Assembly: GCA_029851415.1 (NCBI GenBank)
Contig: CM056744.1
Location: 63,606,172-63,670,171, forward strand
Direction of reading: 5' to 3'
Source: Eretmocerus hayati
Lineage: Eukaryota > Arthropoda > Insecta > Hymenoptera > Aphelinidae
Length of the DNA: 64,000 nucleotides
Shown here one piece after another: positions 1-11,812 of the stretch. The notes below the pieces were generated by a model that saw only the letters and a list, made by a program, of their open reading frames with translations, ran no database searches and was not told the DNA's origin. How positions within the stretch are numbered: the first letter of the stretch is position 1; the number at the start of each line of letters is the position of its first letter. Made by a program: the position numbers and the translations under genes.

Positions 1-2962
1 TGAACTCCCTTCAGCCGATCGGGTTCAACGACTATAAATTCTATTCAGTTCTGGCCGATCAAGCCAGTCCTATCCGATTCTCTACATCCCACCGGCATTT
101 GATCCTATCGTATCCAACTCTGAATACGGTACCGGTATTCGATCTGATACTATCCGGTCCAATGCCTACGATATGTATTCAGACCCCGCCATTCAATCCG
201 GTCCTATTCGGTTCTATACACGGTACCGGTATTCAATCCGAATCTTTCCGGTTTAATGCCTACAAATTGTATTCAGACCCCGGTTTTCAATCCGATCCAA
301 TGCGGTTGTATACACGACATCGGTATTCAATCCGAATCTAACCGGTTCGATGCCTACGGATTGTATTCAGACCCCGGATTTCAATCCGATCCTATCCGAT
401 TAAATATACGGTACTGGTATTCAATCCTTTCCTATCCGGTTCTATACACAGGATTGGTATAAACTGCTTCGGATCATTCCGGTTCAATACCAAGTAACTG
501 TATTCGGCAGCCCGCCTTTCAATCTGATCCAATCCGGACCTATACACGGTATCGGTATTGAAACGAATCTTTGCGGTTTTCAATCCGATCCTATCCGGTT
601 GGAGATACGGCACGGGTATTCGATCCGATCCCATCCGGATCAATGCCTATAAATCTTATTCATACCCCGACATTCAATCCGCTCTTACCCGGTTCCATAC
701 CTGGTACCGGTATTCAAATCCGAATCTATCCGGTTTGATGCCCACAAATTGTATTCAGACACCGGCTTTCAATTTGATCCTATCCGGTTGTATATACGGC
801 ACGGGTATTCGATCCGATCCTATCCGGATGAGTGCCTATGAATCATGTTCAGTCCTCGCCGTTTAATCGACTCCTACCCGATCCTCTACACGGTAACGGT
901 ATCCATTTCTCTCCTATCCGGTTCTATACACAGGATTGGTATGAACTGATTCGGAACATTCCGGTTCAATACCAAGTAACTGTATTCGGCAGCCCGCCTT
1001 TCAATCTGATCCAATCCGGACCTATACACGGTACCGGTATTCAAACGAATCTTTCCGCTTTGATGCCGACAAATTGTATTCAGACCCCGGTTTTCAATCC
1101 GATCCTATCCGGTTGTATATACGGCACAGGTATTCGATCCGATCCCATCCGGATCAATGCCTATAAATTTTATTCATACCCCGACATTCAATCCGCTCTT
1201 ACCCGGTTCCATACCTGGTACCGGTATTCAAATGCGAATCTATCCGGTTTGATGCCCACAAATTGTATTCAGACACCGGCTTCAGTTTGATCCTATCCGG
1301 TTGTATATACGGCACGGGTATTCGATCCGATCCTATCCGGATAAGTGCCTATGGATCATGTTCAGTCCTCACCGTTCAATCGACTCCTACCCGATCCTGT
1401 ACACGGTGACGGTATCCATTTCTCTCCTTTCAGGTTCTATACACAGGATTGGTATGAACTGCTTCGGATCATTCCGGTTTAATACCAAGTAACTGTATTC
1501 GGCAGCCCGCCTTTCAATCTGATCCAATCCGGAACTATACACGGAACCGGTATTCAAAAGAATCTTCCCGGTTTAATGCCGACAAATTGTATTCAGACTC
1601 CGGTTTTCAATCCGATCCTATCCGGTTGTATATACGGCACGGGTATTCGATCCGATCCCATCGGGATAAATGCCTATAAATTTTATTCAGACCCCGTCAT
1701 TCAATCCGCTCTTACCCGGTTCCATACCCGGTACCGGTATCTAAATCCAAATCTATCCTGTTTGATGCCCACAAATTGTATTCAGACACCGGCTTTAAAT
1801 TTGATCCTATCCGGTTGTATATACGGCACGGGTATTCGATCCGATCCTATCCGGATAAGTGCCTATGAATCATGTTCAGTCCTCGCCGTTTAATCGACTC
1901 CTACCCGATCCTGTACACGGTAACGGTATCCATTTCTCTCCTATCCGGTTTCATACACAGGATTGGTCTGAACTACTCTGGATCATTCCGGTTCAATACC
2001 AAGAAATTGTATTTGGCAGTCTGCCATCAAATCCTATCTATCCGGTCCTATACACGATTCCTGTATCCTATCCGAATCTATTCAGTTCGATGCCTGTAAA
2101 TTGTGTCCAGACCCAGGTATTTCATCCCATCCTATCCGGATCAATGTCTATGAAACGTATTCAGACCTCGCTATATAATCCGGTCCTATTCGGTTCTATA
2201 CGCAGGACCGGTATGAAATTCTCTGAATCATCCCGGTTCAATACCAAGAAACTGTATTTGGCAGCCCGCCATCCAATCCGATTCAATCTGGGCCTATACA
2301 CGATTCCGGCATTCAATCGGAATCTATTCGGTTCGATGCCTGTAAATTGTATTCAGACCCCGGCATCCAATCCGATCCTATCTGCATCAATGCCTTTAAA
2401 TTGTATTCAGACTCCGTCATCCAATCCGTTCCTATCCGTTCCCATACACAGTACCGGTATTCATTCCGAATCTATCGGGTTCGATGTCCACAAATTGTAT
2501 TTAGACCCCGGCTTTCAATCCTATCCTATCCGGTTCTATATACGGTACTAGTATCGAATCCGTCCCCTACAGATCAATGCCTATAAGTTGTGTTCAGACC
2601 CTGCTATTCAATCCAATCTTAACCGATTCTATACACGGTAACGGTATTCAATTCTTTCCCTTGTGGTTCTGTGCACAGGATCGGGATGAACTACTCTGGA
2701 ACATTCCGGTTTAATACCAAGAAACTGTATTCAGCAGCCCGCCATTCAATCCGATCCAATCCGGTCCTATACGTGATACCGGTATTCAATCCGAATCTAT
2801 TCGGTTCGCTCCCTGTGAATTGTATTCAGACTCCGGCATTTCATCCGATCCTATCCGGATCAATGTCTATAAAACGTATCCAGACCTCGCTATTCAATCC
2901 GGTCCTATCCGGTTCTATACATAGTAACGGTATCTAATCCGAATATATCCGGTTCGATGCTC
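1..2962. repeat. 94-bp satellite array with higher-order units
   Basis: Tandem degenerate monomers of about 94 bp. The landmark ATTCAGACC recurs at 177, 271 and 365, and equivalent positions at 658, 753 and 847 keep 94-95 bp spacing. A second landmark (CAGGATTGGT and variants) recurs at 449, 931, 1444, 1958, 2203 and 2676, so monomers are grouped into higher-order units of about 480-515 bp (roughly five monomers). Typical words are TATCCGGTTC, CGGTACCGGTATTC and CAATCCGAATC. The left edge lies outside the window. Reading frames of up to 230 codons occur here but merely repeat the monomer and have no other protein signature. Confidence 0.9.
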
Positions 2963-4329
2963 ACGATTGTATTGGGGACGAGGCCGTATTGAAGTGGTAT
3001 CGATCCAGATTGGAATACTCTCATCCAATACTCAGAAGTTGGATTGAAGCTGATTGGCACATTGAGGTTTTCCCTCTATTTGGCTTTGGATGTGGATTGA
3101 ATTGGATTCATTCGAGCACAAGCCCCGATGAGGATGGGATTGATTTGGATAGGAATACTTCCCACCAATACACAAAAGTTGAATTGAAGCGGATAGGAGG
3201 TCTGTTTCTCTATGTGTATTCTGCATTGGTGCGGATTATATGAGTTCGACTCGGGAATGAGGTCGGATTGAAGTAGTATTAGTCCGGAATGGAATATTAC
3301 CACCCAATCCACAGAAGTTGGATTGAAGCGGATATGCACATCGCGGTTCTCTCATCGATTTGGCTTCGGATGTGGATTCGATTGGATTCAATCGAGCGCA
3401 AGGCCGGATTAGAAATGTATTGATTCGGATTGGAATACTCCCTCCCAATACACGAATGCTGAATGGGAGCGAATAGGCACACTGTTGCTCTACCTCCATT
3501 CGGCATTGAATGCGGATTAGATTGCATTGAATTGGGGACTAGGCTGAATCGAAGTGGTATTGATCCGGATTGGAATACTCTCATCCAATACACAGAAGTT
3601 GAATTGAAATGAATAGGCATATTGCGGTAACACCCCAATTCGGATCTGGATGCGGATTGGATTGGATCCAATCGAGCCAAAGGCCGGACTCAATCGCATT
3701 GATCCGGATTGGAATACTCTCATCAAATACACCAAAGTTGGATTGAAGCGGATAGATACACTGGTGCTCTAATCCCTTCATCTGGCATTAGATGCGGATT
3801 GGATCGTATTGAATTGGGAACAAGGCCAGATTGAAGTGGCATTGGTCTGGATTGGCATACTCTCATCCAATACACAGAAGTTGGATTCAAATGGATAGGC
3901 GCATTGCTCTTCTCCCTCAATTTGGCTTTGGATGTGGACTGGATTGGATTGGATTCAATCGAGCACGAGGCCGGACTGGAGTGGGATTGATCCGGATTGG
4001 AATACTGCCATCTAATCCACCTAAGTTGGATTGATGCGGATAGGCACATTGCTGCTCTACCTCTATTTAGCATAGGAAGAGGATTGGATCGCATTGGATG
4101 AAGGACAATGTCGGATCGAAACAGTATCAATCCGGATTGGAGTATCTACATCCAATACACAGAAATTGGATTGAAGCGGATAGGCACATTGCGGTTCAAC
4201 CTCAATTCAGCTCTGGATGTGGATTGGATTGGTTTCAATCGAGCGCAAGGCCGGATTGAAGTGGTATTGGTCTGGATTGGCATACTCTCATCCTATACAC
4301 AGAGTTTGGATTGGAGCGGATAGGCGCAT
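2963..4329. repeat. 140-bp satellite array, left block
   Basis: A second satellite with a monomer of about 140 bp. The word GGAATACT or its variant recurs at 3012, 3152, 3291, 3432, 3572, 3711, 3854 and 3999 (spacing 139-145). Words are GGATTGGAATACT, GATTGAAGCGGATAGGC and CAATCGAGC. The base-strand bias is reversed relative to the first array: CCGGAT/GGATTG here, CAATCC/ATCCGG there. The two may be distantly related arrays joined in opposite orientation near 2960. The block stops exactly at the foldback element. Confidence 0.88.
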
Positions 4330-4333
4330 TGCC

Positions 4334-5595
4334 AACCGATTTCATGTAAGATCAGACAGTCGAAAATTGCTCAAGTCTCAAATCTCTTTCAGGATGAAAT
4401 ACATGTTTCTAAGGACAAATTAACAAGACACGTATCTTTGTGTTCTGCCTTATTATGCTCTGACTCGAAGTTATCGAATTTTTTCCATTCAATGGGCATT
4501 TCGTAAATTAGCAACTTTTGATCGATTTAGACGCAATTTTCCGTTTGTAATGGCCTTTGTCTAGATGAGACTCGTTCAGGGGGGTCAAGTAAGTTATATT
4601 GCACCAGAAAATCTTGGTACAGAAACACAATTAGTGAGCAGGATCCACAAAAATTGATTTTGGCCGGAAACGAGGAAAGTTAAATAGCTCGAAATAATCA
4701 TCCTCTATTTTGAGGGGGAAATTTTTTGTTCACTGTGAACGTTGAAACATGAGAAATAGAATGTACTTGGTCCGGTTTGCACGACGTGGCTAGAGTGGCG
4801 CTAAAGATCATTCTCTGGATCTCATCGTTACAACTCGTTCTCTAAGTTTGTGAATGTAATACTAATGCTTTGATGCTATCAAATTCAAGTTTGACTCGTC
4901 TATGATATCAGACTTGTATTAATATTCGAAACAAATATGGCTTGGAGTATATCCTGTCTTTGAGATGAAATGAGTGCAATGAGAAACAAGGGAATCAGTT
5001 TCCAACAGCCATTAGCGTGGATAGAAGCGTTCAAGTATCGACGGAGCTTTCCACAGACTCATTACGAACTCAATCTGTCCGAACTATCATGAAAAAAAAG
5101 TTTTAACGATTAAATCCAGGAAATGGTCTCTAGCGCCACTCTGCGCCCCGTGGCGCAAACTGGACCAAGCACATTTTGTTCCTCATGTTCCAACGAGTTC
5201 ACAGGAAATTTGCCATCAAAATTGAGGATGATTATTTTGTGGAATCCAACTTTCCTCGATTCCGGCCAAAATCAACTTTTGTGGATCCTGCTCACTAGTT
5301 GTGTTTCTGTACCAAGATTCTCCGGTGCAATATAACTTACTTGATCTTCCTGAACAAGTCTCATCTCCACGAAGGCCATTACACACGGAAAATTGCATCT
5401 ATATCGATCAGAAGTTGCTAATTCACGGAATGCCCGTTGAATGAAAAAAATTCGATAACTTCGAATCAGAGCACAATATGGCAAAACACAAAAATACGTG
5501 TCTCGTTAATTCGTCCTTGGAAATATATATTTCATTCTGGGAGTGATTTGAGACTTGAGCAATTTTCGACTGTCTGATCTTACATGGAATCGGTC
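4334..5595. mobile_element. Foldback DNA transposon, copy 1
   Basis: Two inverted arms of about 500 bp (about 4334-4860 and 5085-5595) flank a ~225-bp core. The ends read AACCGATTTCATG on the left and, reversed, GACCGATTCCATG on the right, both followed by TAAGATCAGACAGTCG. The element sits inside the 140-bp satellite. Flanks TGCC (4330-4333) and TGCT (5596-5599) look like a 4-bp target duplication, because the array reads through as GCGCATTGCTCTTC once the element is removed (compare intact monomer near 3898-3915). No transposase is encoded, so it is non-autonomous. The superfamily is not certain; 4-bp duplications are known from Chapaev and Sola groups among others. Confidence 0.87.
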
Positions 5596-7270
5596 TGCTC
5601 TTCTCCCTCAATTTGGCTCCGGATGTGGATTGGATTGGATTCGATTCAATCGAGCACGAGGCCGGACTGGAGTGGGATTGATCCGGATTGGAATACTGCC
5701 ATCCAATACCCCTAAGTTGGATTGATACGGATAGGCACATTGCTGCTCTACCTCTATTCAGCATGAGAAGCGGATTGGATTGCATTGAATTGGGGACTAG
5801 GCTGAATCGAAGTGGTATTGATCCGGATTGGAATACTCTCATCCAATACACAGGAGTTGAATTGAAATGGGTAGGCATATTGCGGTAACACCTCAATTCG
5901 GATCTGGATGCGGATTGGATTGGATCCAATCGAGCCAAAGGCCGGACTCAATCGCATTGATCCGGATTGGAATACTCTCATCAGATACACCAGAGTTGGA
6001 TTGAAGCGGATAGGCACATTGCTGCTCTAATTCCTTCATTCGGCATTAGATGCGGATTGGGTCGTATTGAATCGAGGACAAGGCCGGATTGAAGTGGTAT
6101 CGATCCAGATGGAAATACTCTCATTCAATACACAGAAATTGGATTGGAGCGGATAGGCACATTGCGATTCTCCCTGAATTTAGCTTTGGGTGTGGATTGG
6201 ATTGGATTCAATCGAGTGAAAGGCCGGATTGAAGTGGGATTAATCCGGATTCGAATACTTCCATCGAAGACCCAAAAGTTGGATTGAAGCGGATAGAAAG
6301 ACTGCTTCTTTGCCTCCGTTCGACCTTGCATGCGGATTGGACTGGTTTCAGTCGAGGACAAGCTCGGATTGGAGTGGTATTGATCCGGATTGGGTAACTT
6401 CCATCCAATACCCAAATCATGGAGACTGCTCCTTCGACCCCATCCGGCATAGGATGCGGATTGGACAGGATTCAGTCGAGGACAGGCCGGATTGGGGGAG
6501 GGGGGTATTGATCCGGATTTGAAAACGTCTATCCAATACCCGAAAGTTGGATTGAAGCAGATAGAACGACTGCTTCTCTGCCTCTATCCGGCATTCGTTG
6601 CGGATTGTACAAGATTTAGTCGAGGACAAGCCCGGGTTGAAGTGGTATTTATCCGGATTGAGAAACACCATCCAATACCCCAAAGTTAGATGAAGCGGAT
6701 AGAGAGACTGCTTCTCTGACCCCATCCGGCATTGGATGCGGATTCGACAGGATTCAGTCGATGAAAAGCTCGGATTGGAGTGGTATTGATCCGGATTGGG
6801 TATCTTCCACCCAATACCCAAATCATGGATTGAAGCGGATAAGGAGACTGCTTCCCTGACGTCATTCGGCATTGGCTGCGGATTGGACTGAATTCAGTTG
6901 AGGCCAAGCCCGGATTGGAGTGGTATTGATCCGGATTGGGAAACGTCTATCTAATACCCAAAAATTGGATTGAAGCGGACAGAAAGACTGCTCCTCCGCC
7001 TCCTTCCGGCACTGGTTGCGGATTGGACAGGATTTAGTCAAGGACAAGCCCGGATTGGAGCAGTATTGATGTGGATTGGAATACTATCATCCAATACACC
7101 AAAGTCGGATTGAAGCGGATAGGTATATGGTGGTTCTACCTCAATTCGGCTTTGGCTGCGGATTGGATCGGATTCAATCGAGCACGTAGCCGGATTGAGA
7201 TGGGATTCATTCGGATTGAAATACTCCCATCCAATACACCAAAGTTGGATTGAGATGGTATTGACCCGGA
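5596..7270. repeat. 140-bp satellite array, right block
   Basis: The same ~140-bp satellite resumes immediately after the foldback element. Monomers from about 6230 to 7060 form a distinct subfamily with the words GACTGCTTCTCTGACC, CATCCGGCATTGG and TCCAATACCCAAA instead of ATCCAATACACAG. A more typical monomer returns near 7070-7260. A G run occurs around 6491-6506. The array decays after about 7270. Confidence 0.87.
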
Positions 7271-8866
7271 TTGAAGCGTTGTAAGTTAATGCATTCCTTT
7301 TGGATTCAGAGTGATCGAAGTCTCTCCCTAATTGTGTACTGGGAAGGATTCGACTCAATCATCCGTTTCTTCATTGACATGTATTCGGTTCTAAGCTCGT
7401 GAATACTGGATTGAACCGGATTACATTGAGTCGAGATTTTGTTCATAGATTCGGATTCGTCTGTTCTCTACCCATAAGTCCCATAGATGCGGAGTCGAAC
7501 GGATTCGTTTAATGCTTCAATCTCGCATTCAACCGGACTAGGTCCCTCGGCGGATTCAAATCGATTGAACCTCAATGCCACTTTTTTCGCGTGCGGATAG
7601 ACTTGGTAGATCCAGATTGGTTCGGACTCATCCGGATGGCTTTTCTATACGTTTCTATCCATCTCTCGCAGCAGGGCCTTCCCAGTTGACGCACCAAGTT
7701 CCACTGTGAAATCACATGAGGAATCATTTTCATGACATCAGCACTACATAAATTATTAGTACCCAACCCATATAATGTTATCATCATGCAAAAACAATAG
7801 TTTGTTCATTAATTGCAAAAATCACACATCATATCCATCACCAAAACTCTAATATTTTACATCACATCATACCATGAGTACTAACACCCATGATATGCTT
7901 ACACATGCTTTTAGTAATATGTTTCAGGTTTACTTACCCACTGCCGCTGTCTATTCATGATTATTCTTCAATACTCACAATACCCAGCTGATTGTTGAAA
8001 GTAAACAAGTTCTGTCATAAGCACAAATCATATGATTAATGCACTGTATATCTTGATGTCGTCTGCTATACATTGCCATCCCTTGATTGGCCGAACTGAT
8101 TGATCATATTTCGCATGCTCAAAGGCGCCAGATTCAAATCTATGGGCCTTTCTTATGAGGATCTTGTATGGAAATATGATTGGAGTGTCTTGTGAATTAT
8201 CAAGACATGTTGCAGCCTAGATGAAGAAATCACAATATCAGTCTCATCAATATTCAATCATGGAATATGAAGTTATCAACGGAGTGTATAATTACCATTT
8301 CAAATTACCCGCGAATCTCATGTCAAGTGGTATTTCTGGTTGATGTTTCGCCAATAGGTGGGTAATGAAATTACCCATATGTAAATTATATGACCACTTG
8401 AATGATCACCCTCATTTCTTGTGGCATTTGTCATCCTCAGTCCGAGACACAAGCAAAAGCTTGTAAGCATCTTTATACCTTTTATAGGTACATGCTACTC
8501 GGTATAGGTATCAGATGGGTACACTGCTATATGCAGCCACGGTATCTGACCACATATGTATACCCAGTAGGCATGTCCCTTATCAGTTTCCAATCTTTTA
8601 TTCAAATTTATTCATTCAAGAGTTATTTCTATTTTCAGAATACAGATTTTATTGGAAGTTCGTATTTGTGTGGAATCATTGAGTTAGGTTTTTTCATCAT
8701 CTGCACAACGCAAGTCATGCACAAAATCATATATTTTTTATATGTACAAGCATGAAGTAACTATCTGGAAAATTGTATATTTAAACGAAATATCACATGT
8801 GGTGATTCAATTATTTTTTTACAGTGTTGGAGTCATTTCATGGATAAATGAAATCATTTTGATTAC
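7271..8866. other. No gene seen; decayed satellite, then AT-rich DNA
   Basis: From 7271 to about 7560 scattered satellite words (GATTGAACCGGATT, CGGATTCG) persist without a clear period. From 7560 to 8866 the DNA is ordinary AT-rich sequence. A 117-codon frame at 8402-8755 has no recognisable domain and no splice context, and I do not call it. Confidence 0.5.
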
Positions 8867-8870
8867 TTTA

Positions 8871-10828
8871 GATCAATTCCATGTGAGATCAGACAGTCGA
8901 ATAATGCTCAAGTCTCAAATCTCTTCCAGGATGAAATATATGTTCCTAAGGACGAATTGAAGAGACACGTATTTTTGCGTTTCGCCCTATTATGCTCTGA
9001 CTTGAAGTTATCGAAGTTTCTCGATCGGACCCGCGAAATTGGTATCTCGTAAAATCAGCGACTTTTGATCGATGAAGATGCAATTTTCCGTGGGTAATCG
9101 CCTTTGCGGATATGAAACTGGTTCAGGGGGGTCAAATGAGTAATATTGCACCAAAAAATCTTGGTACAAAAACATAAACAACAAGCAGGAACCTAAAAAA
9201 TTGATTTTGGCCGGAATTGGGAAAAGTTGAATAACTCAAAATGATAATCCTCAATTTTGATGAGAATTTTTGTTGTAATTTCATTGAAACATGAGAAATG
9301 AAATGTATATGGTCCGGTTTCCGCGACGTGGCGCAGAGTGGCACTAAAAATCATTTTCTGGGTTTCATCGTTAAAATTTGTTTTTCAAGATTGTGAAGGT
9401 GATACTATGATGCTTTGATGCTATGAAATTTAAGTTTGACACATTTATGATAAAAGACTTGTGTTATGATTCAACTCACGATAGCTGGGAGTATTTCCTA
9501 TCTTGCAGATGGAGTGAATGCCATGGGAAACTGAGAAACAAGGGAATTAGTCTCCAACGGCTGATAGCATGAAGAAAATCGTCCAAGTATCTAGCTTTGC
9601 ACATGTACGACTCGCTATCGATGTTTTCACGGGGTTACAAGACTTTCGCAAGGGGAGCCAAACAATCTAGCTTCTTGAAAATATTGTTATTTCTTTTTTG
9701 ATGAATAGTTTTTTTTGTGAATGTCGAGAAAATCAGGACATTTAAGACGTTTCGGAAAAACTGATATTCTGAAAGATCTCTTCATTATATAGGAGCGTTG
9801 GCGTGCTAAATGAAGAGATAACTCGGTGACAGCTCAAAAGATACTGTCACGATTTTGAGCTATAACTACAATGGTGAGACAATTGTAACATTCCATATTT
9901 CAAGAGGTATGTCGTTTTCGCGGAACAAAGCTTCAAAGTGCGCGGTACATGTATGTACGTGCGGTATGTTCAAATCCTCGATGTATGGGAATTTATTAGT
10001 GGACATTGACTAACAGCCACCATGTCGGCGCCAATAAGCTCGTCGCGTCGCACGGCCGGAGACATGTGTGATGTCAGTACTACGTGAGTCTGTGAAGCGT
10101 TGCATCGATAATTGGACGATTTTATTCATGCTAATAGCCGTTGGAGACTGAAACCCTTGCTTCTCAGTTCCTCACTGCATTCACTCCATCTGAAAGATAG
10201 GAGATACTCCCAGCTATCGTGAGTTGAATCATAACACAAGTCTAATATCATAAATGTGTCAAACTTTAATTCCATAGCATTAAAGCATCATAGTATCACA
10301 TTCACAATCTTAAAAAAAAAATTTATTGATGAAACCCAGAAAATGATTTTCAGTGCCACTCTGCGCCACGTCGCGGAAATCGGACCATATACATTTCGTT
10401 TCTCATGTTTCAATGAAATTACAACAAAAATTCTCATCAAAATTGAGGATGATTATTTTGAGTTATTCAACTTTCCCCAATTCCGGCCAGAATTAATTTT
10501 TAAGGTTCCTGCTTGTTGTTTATGTTTTTGTACCAAGATTTTTTGGTGCAATATAACTCATTTGACCCCCCCTGAACCAGTTTCGTATCCGCAAAGGCGA
10601 CTACCCACGAAAAATTGCATCTTCATCGATCACAGCCGCTAATTTTACGAAATAACAATTTCACGGCTCCGATCGAAAAAGTTCGATAACTTCGAGTCAG
10701 AGCATAATAGGGCGAAACGCAAAAATACGTGTCTTCTCAATTCGTTCTAAGAAACATATATTCCATCCTGGAAGAAATTTGAGACTTGAGCATTATTCGA
10801 CGGTCTCTGATCTTACATGGAATTGGTC
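8871..10828. mobile_element. Foldback DNA transposon, copy 2 (longer arms)
   Basis: Related to the element at 4334-5595. Left arm is about 8871-9585 and right arm about 10112-10828, each about 700 bp. The ends are GATCAATTCCATG and, reversed, GACCAATTCCATG, followed by AGATCAGA. The perfect flanking repeat TTTA (8867-8870 and 10829-10832) is the target duplication. The ~525-bp core (9586-10111) is not palindromic and has no open frame of note. It includes a GC-richer stretch at about 10020-10105. Open frames inside the arms (for example 10256-10642) are antisense mirrors of each other, not genes. The insertion lies just beyond the 3' end of the retrotransposon remnant that runs on the minus strand from 13441. 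Confidence 0.88.
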
Positions 10829-10958
10829 TTTAAGCTCGCAATTATGATTTATGATCACCCTACCTTTCCTCATATGATGTCGTTACCTCTTTATATATAT
10901 AGTGACAATGTAACTATCGATCAACTAGATGAAATCATCATCGAGAACTTACTTTCAG

Positions 10959-11492
10959 TTATTTTCCGCCTCGCGGTAAAAAACTCAATCTTTCAGTATC
11001 GCCTGTGACACACGTGAATTTACTACCCGTGTCTAATGAAACACGAACTTTAATTCCTTCTATCTTTACTCCAATTTCAGGACACTCTGAATCTGAATTC
11101 ATTGTTTGTTCACTTGTAAATTGACTCTCGTCTAGAAGATCCTCTCGTGTGTAAACCGAATTCATTTGACGTAATCCAAGTAAGCTACCGTTCTGATTTT
11201 CGATTCCATTCACAAGATTGAATGCAGAGCTATCTGTCTCAGAAATACCCCGCCAAAAGTCCAACCGTTGGGGCTTCGTTTCCGCACGCTCGCCAACACT
11301 CTTCATTCTGACTCTGCCCATTTCGTCAAATCCCCGCATTCTAATTCCATCGCTGCCCCCAGGACATAGCAAAACTGCATCCACGGCCTCATCAGATCCA
11401 CTCAACGTACACACGGGACCGGATGTCTCGACTTTTGCTTTGATTATCCGAATCTCTCTACGGTATTTGGTGCGTTTTGTATTTCTTCCCAT
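10959..11492 (-). pseudogene. Retrotransposon aspartic protease-like fragment
   Basis: A 177-codon frame. Near its C-terminal end a segment reads KVRVSLDTGSKFTCV, the active-site pattern of retroelement retropepsins (hydrophobic stretch, then D-T-G-S). It follows the gag remnant at 11813-13441 on the same strand but in another frame, the usual gag-pro order of Ty3/gypsy elements. Roughly 300 bp between them contain TGA, TAG and TAA codons. The frame ends 26 residues after DTG, and no reverse transcriptase follows, because the foldback element begins at 10828. I see DTG directly; the family assignment is inferred from it and from position. The upstream 100 residues are not recognised. Confidence 0.55.
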
Positions 11493-11812
11493 ACGTTTAT
11501 GACGCGTCGTTGCAATATTGATACTCTCATCATAATCATTTTCTTGAAGGATTGTGTCATTTCCTTTAGATTTTATTAGTATAGAATCTATTGCAACGAC
11601 GTGTCATTTTCCGATCTGTTACCCTGACTGCCAGGAGTATTCGAGACGTCGATTTCGTTTATGGATGTTCTACGTTCAGACGATTCAGAATCATTCGTCG
11701 AATTAGAAAATCCGTGGCCACGTTCATTTAAGTTCCGCGTTATACTTAATTCCCGAGATCTTTGATCCTATTTGTGTCTGTCGTCGCGCTGAGCTAGTCG
11801 ATTCGGGTCATT

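Noticed and set aside
832..2551. Open frames of 152 and 230 codons in the first satellite
   Set aside because: They translate the 94-bp monomers (CIQTP...ILSG repeats); overlapping frames in the same array are equally open and no start or splice context is conserved.
8402..8755. 117-codon frame
   Set aside because: No domain, amino-acid composition typical of translated AT-rich DNA, no relatives in the window.
10256..10642. 128-codon frame in the right arm of the foldback element
   Set aside because: It lies in a palindromic arm, mirrors antisense frames of the left arm and is broken in copy 1.
4330..10832. Possibility that the two foldback copies are ends of one 6.5-kb element
   Set aside because: Each has its own pair of inverted arms and its own target duplication, so they are independent insertions.
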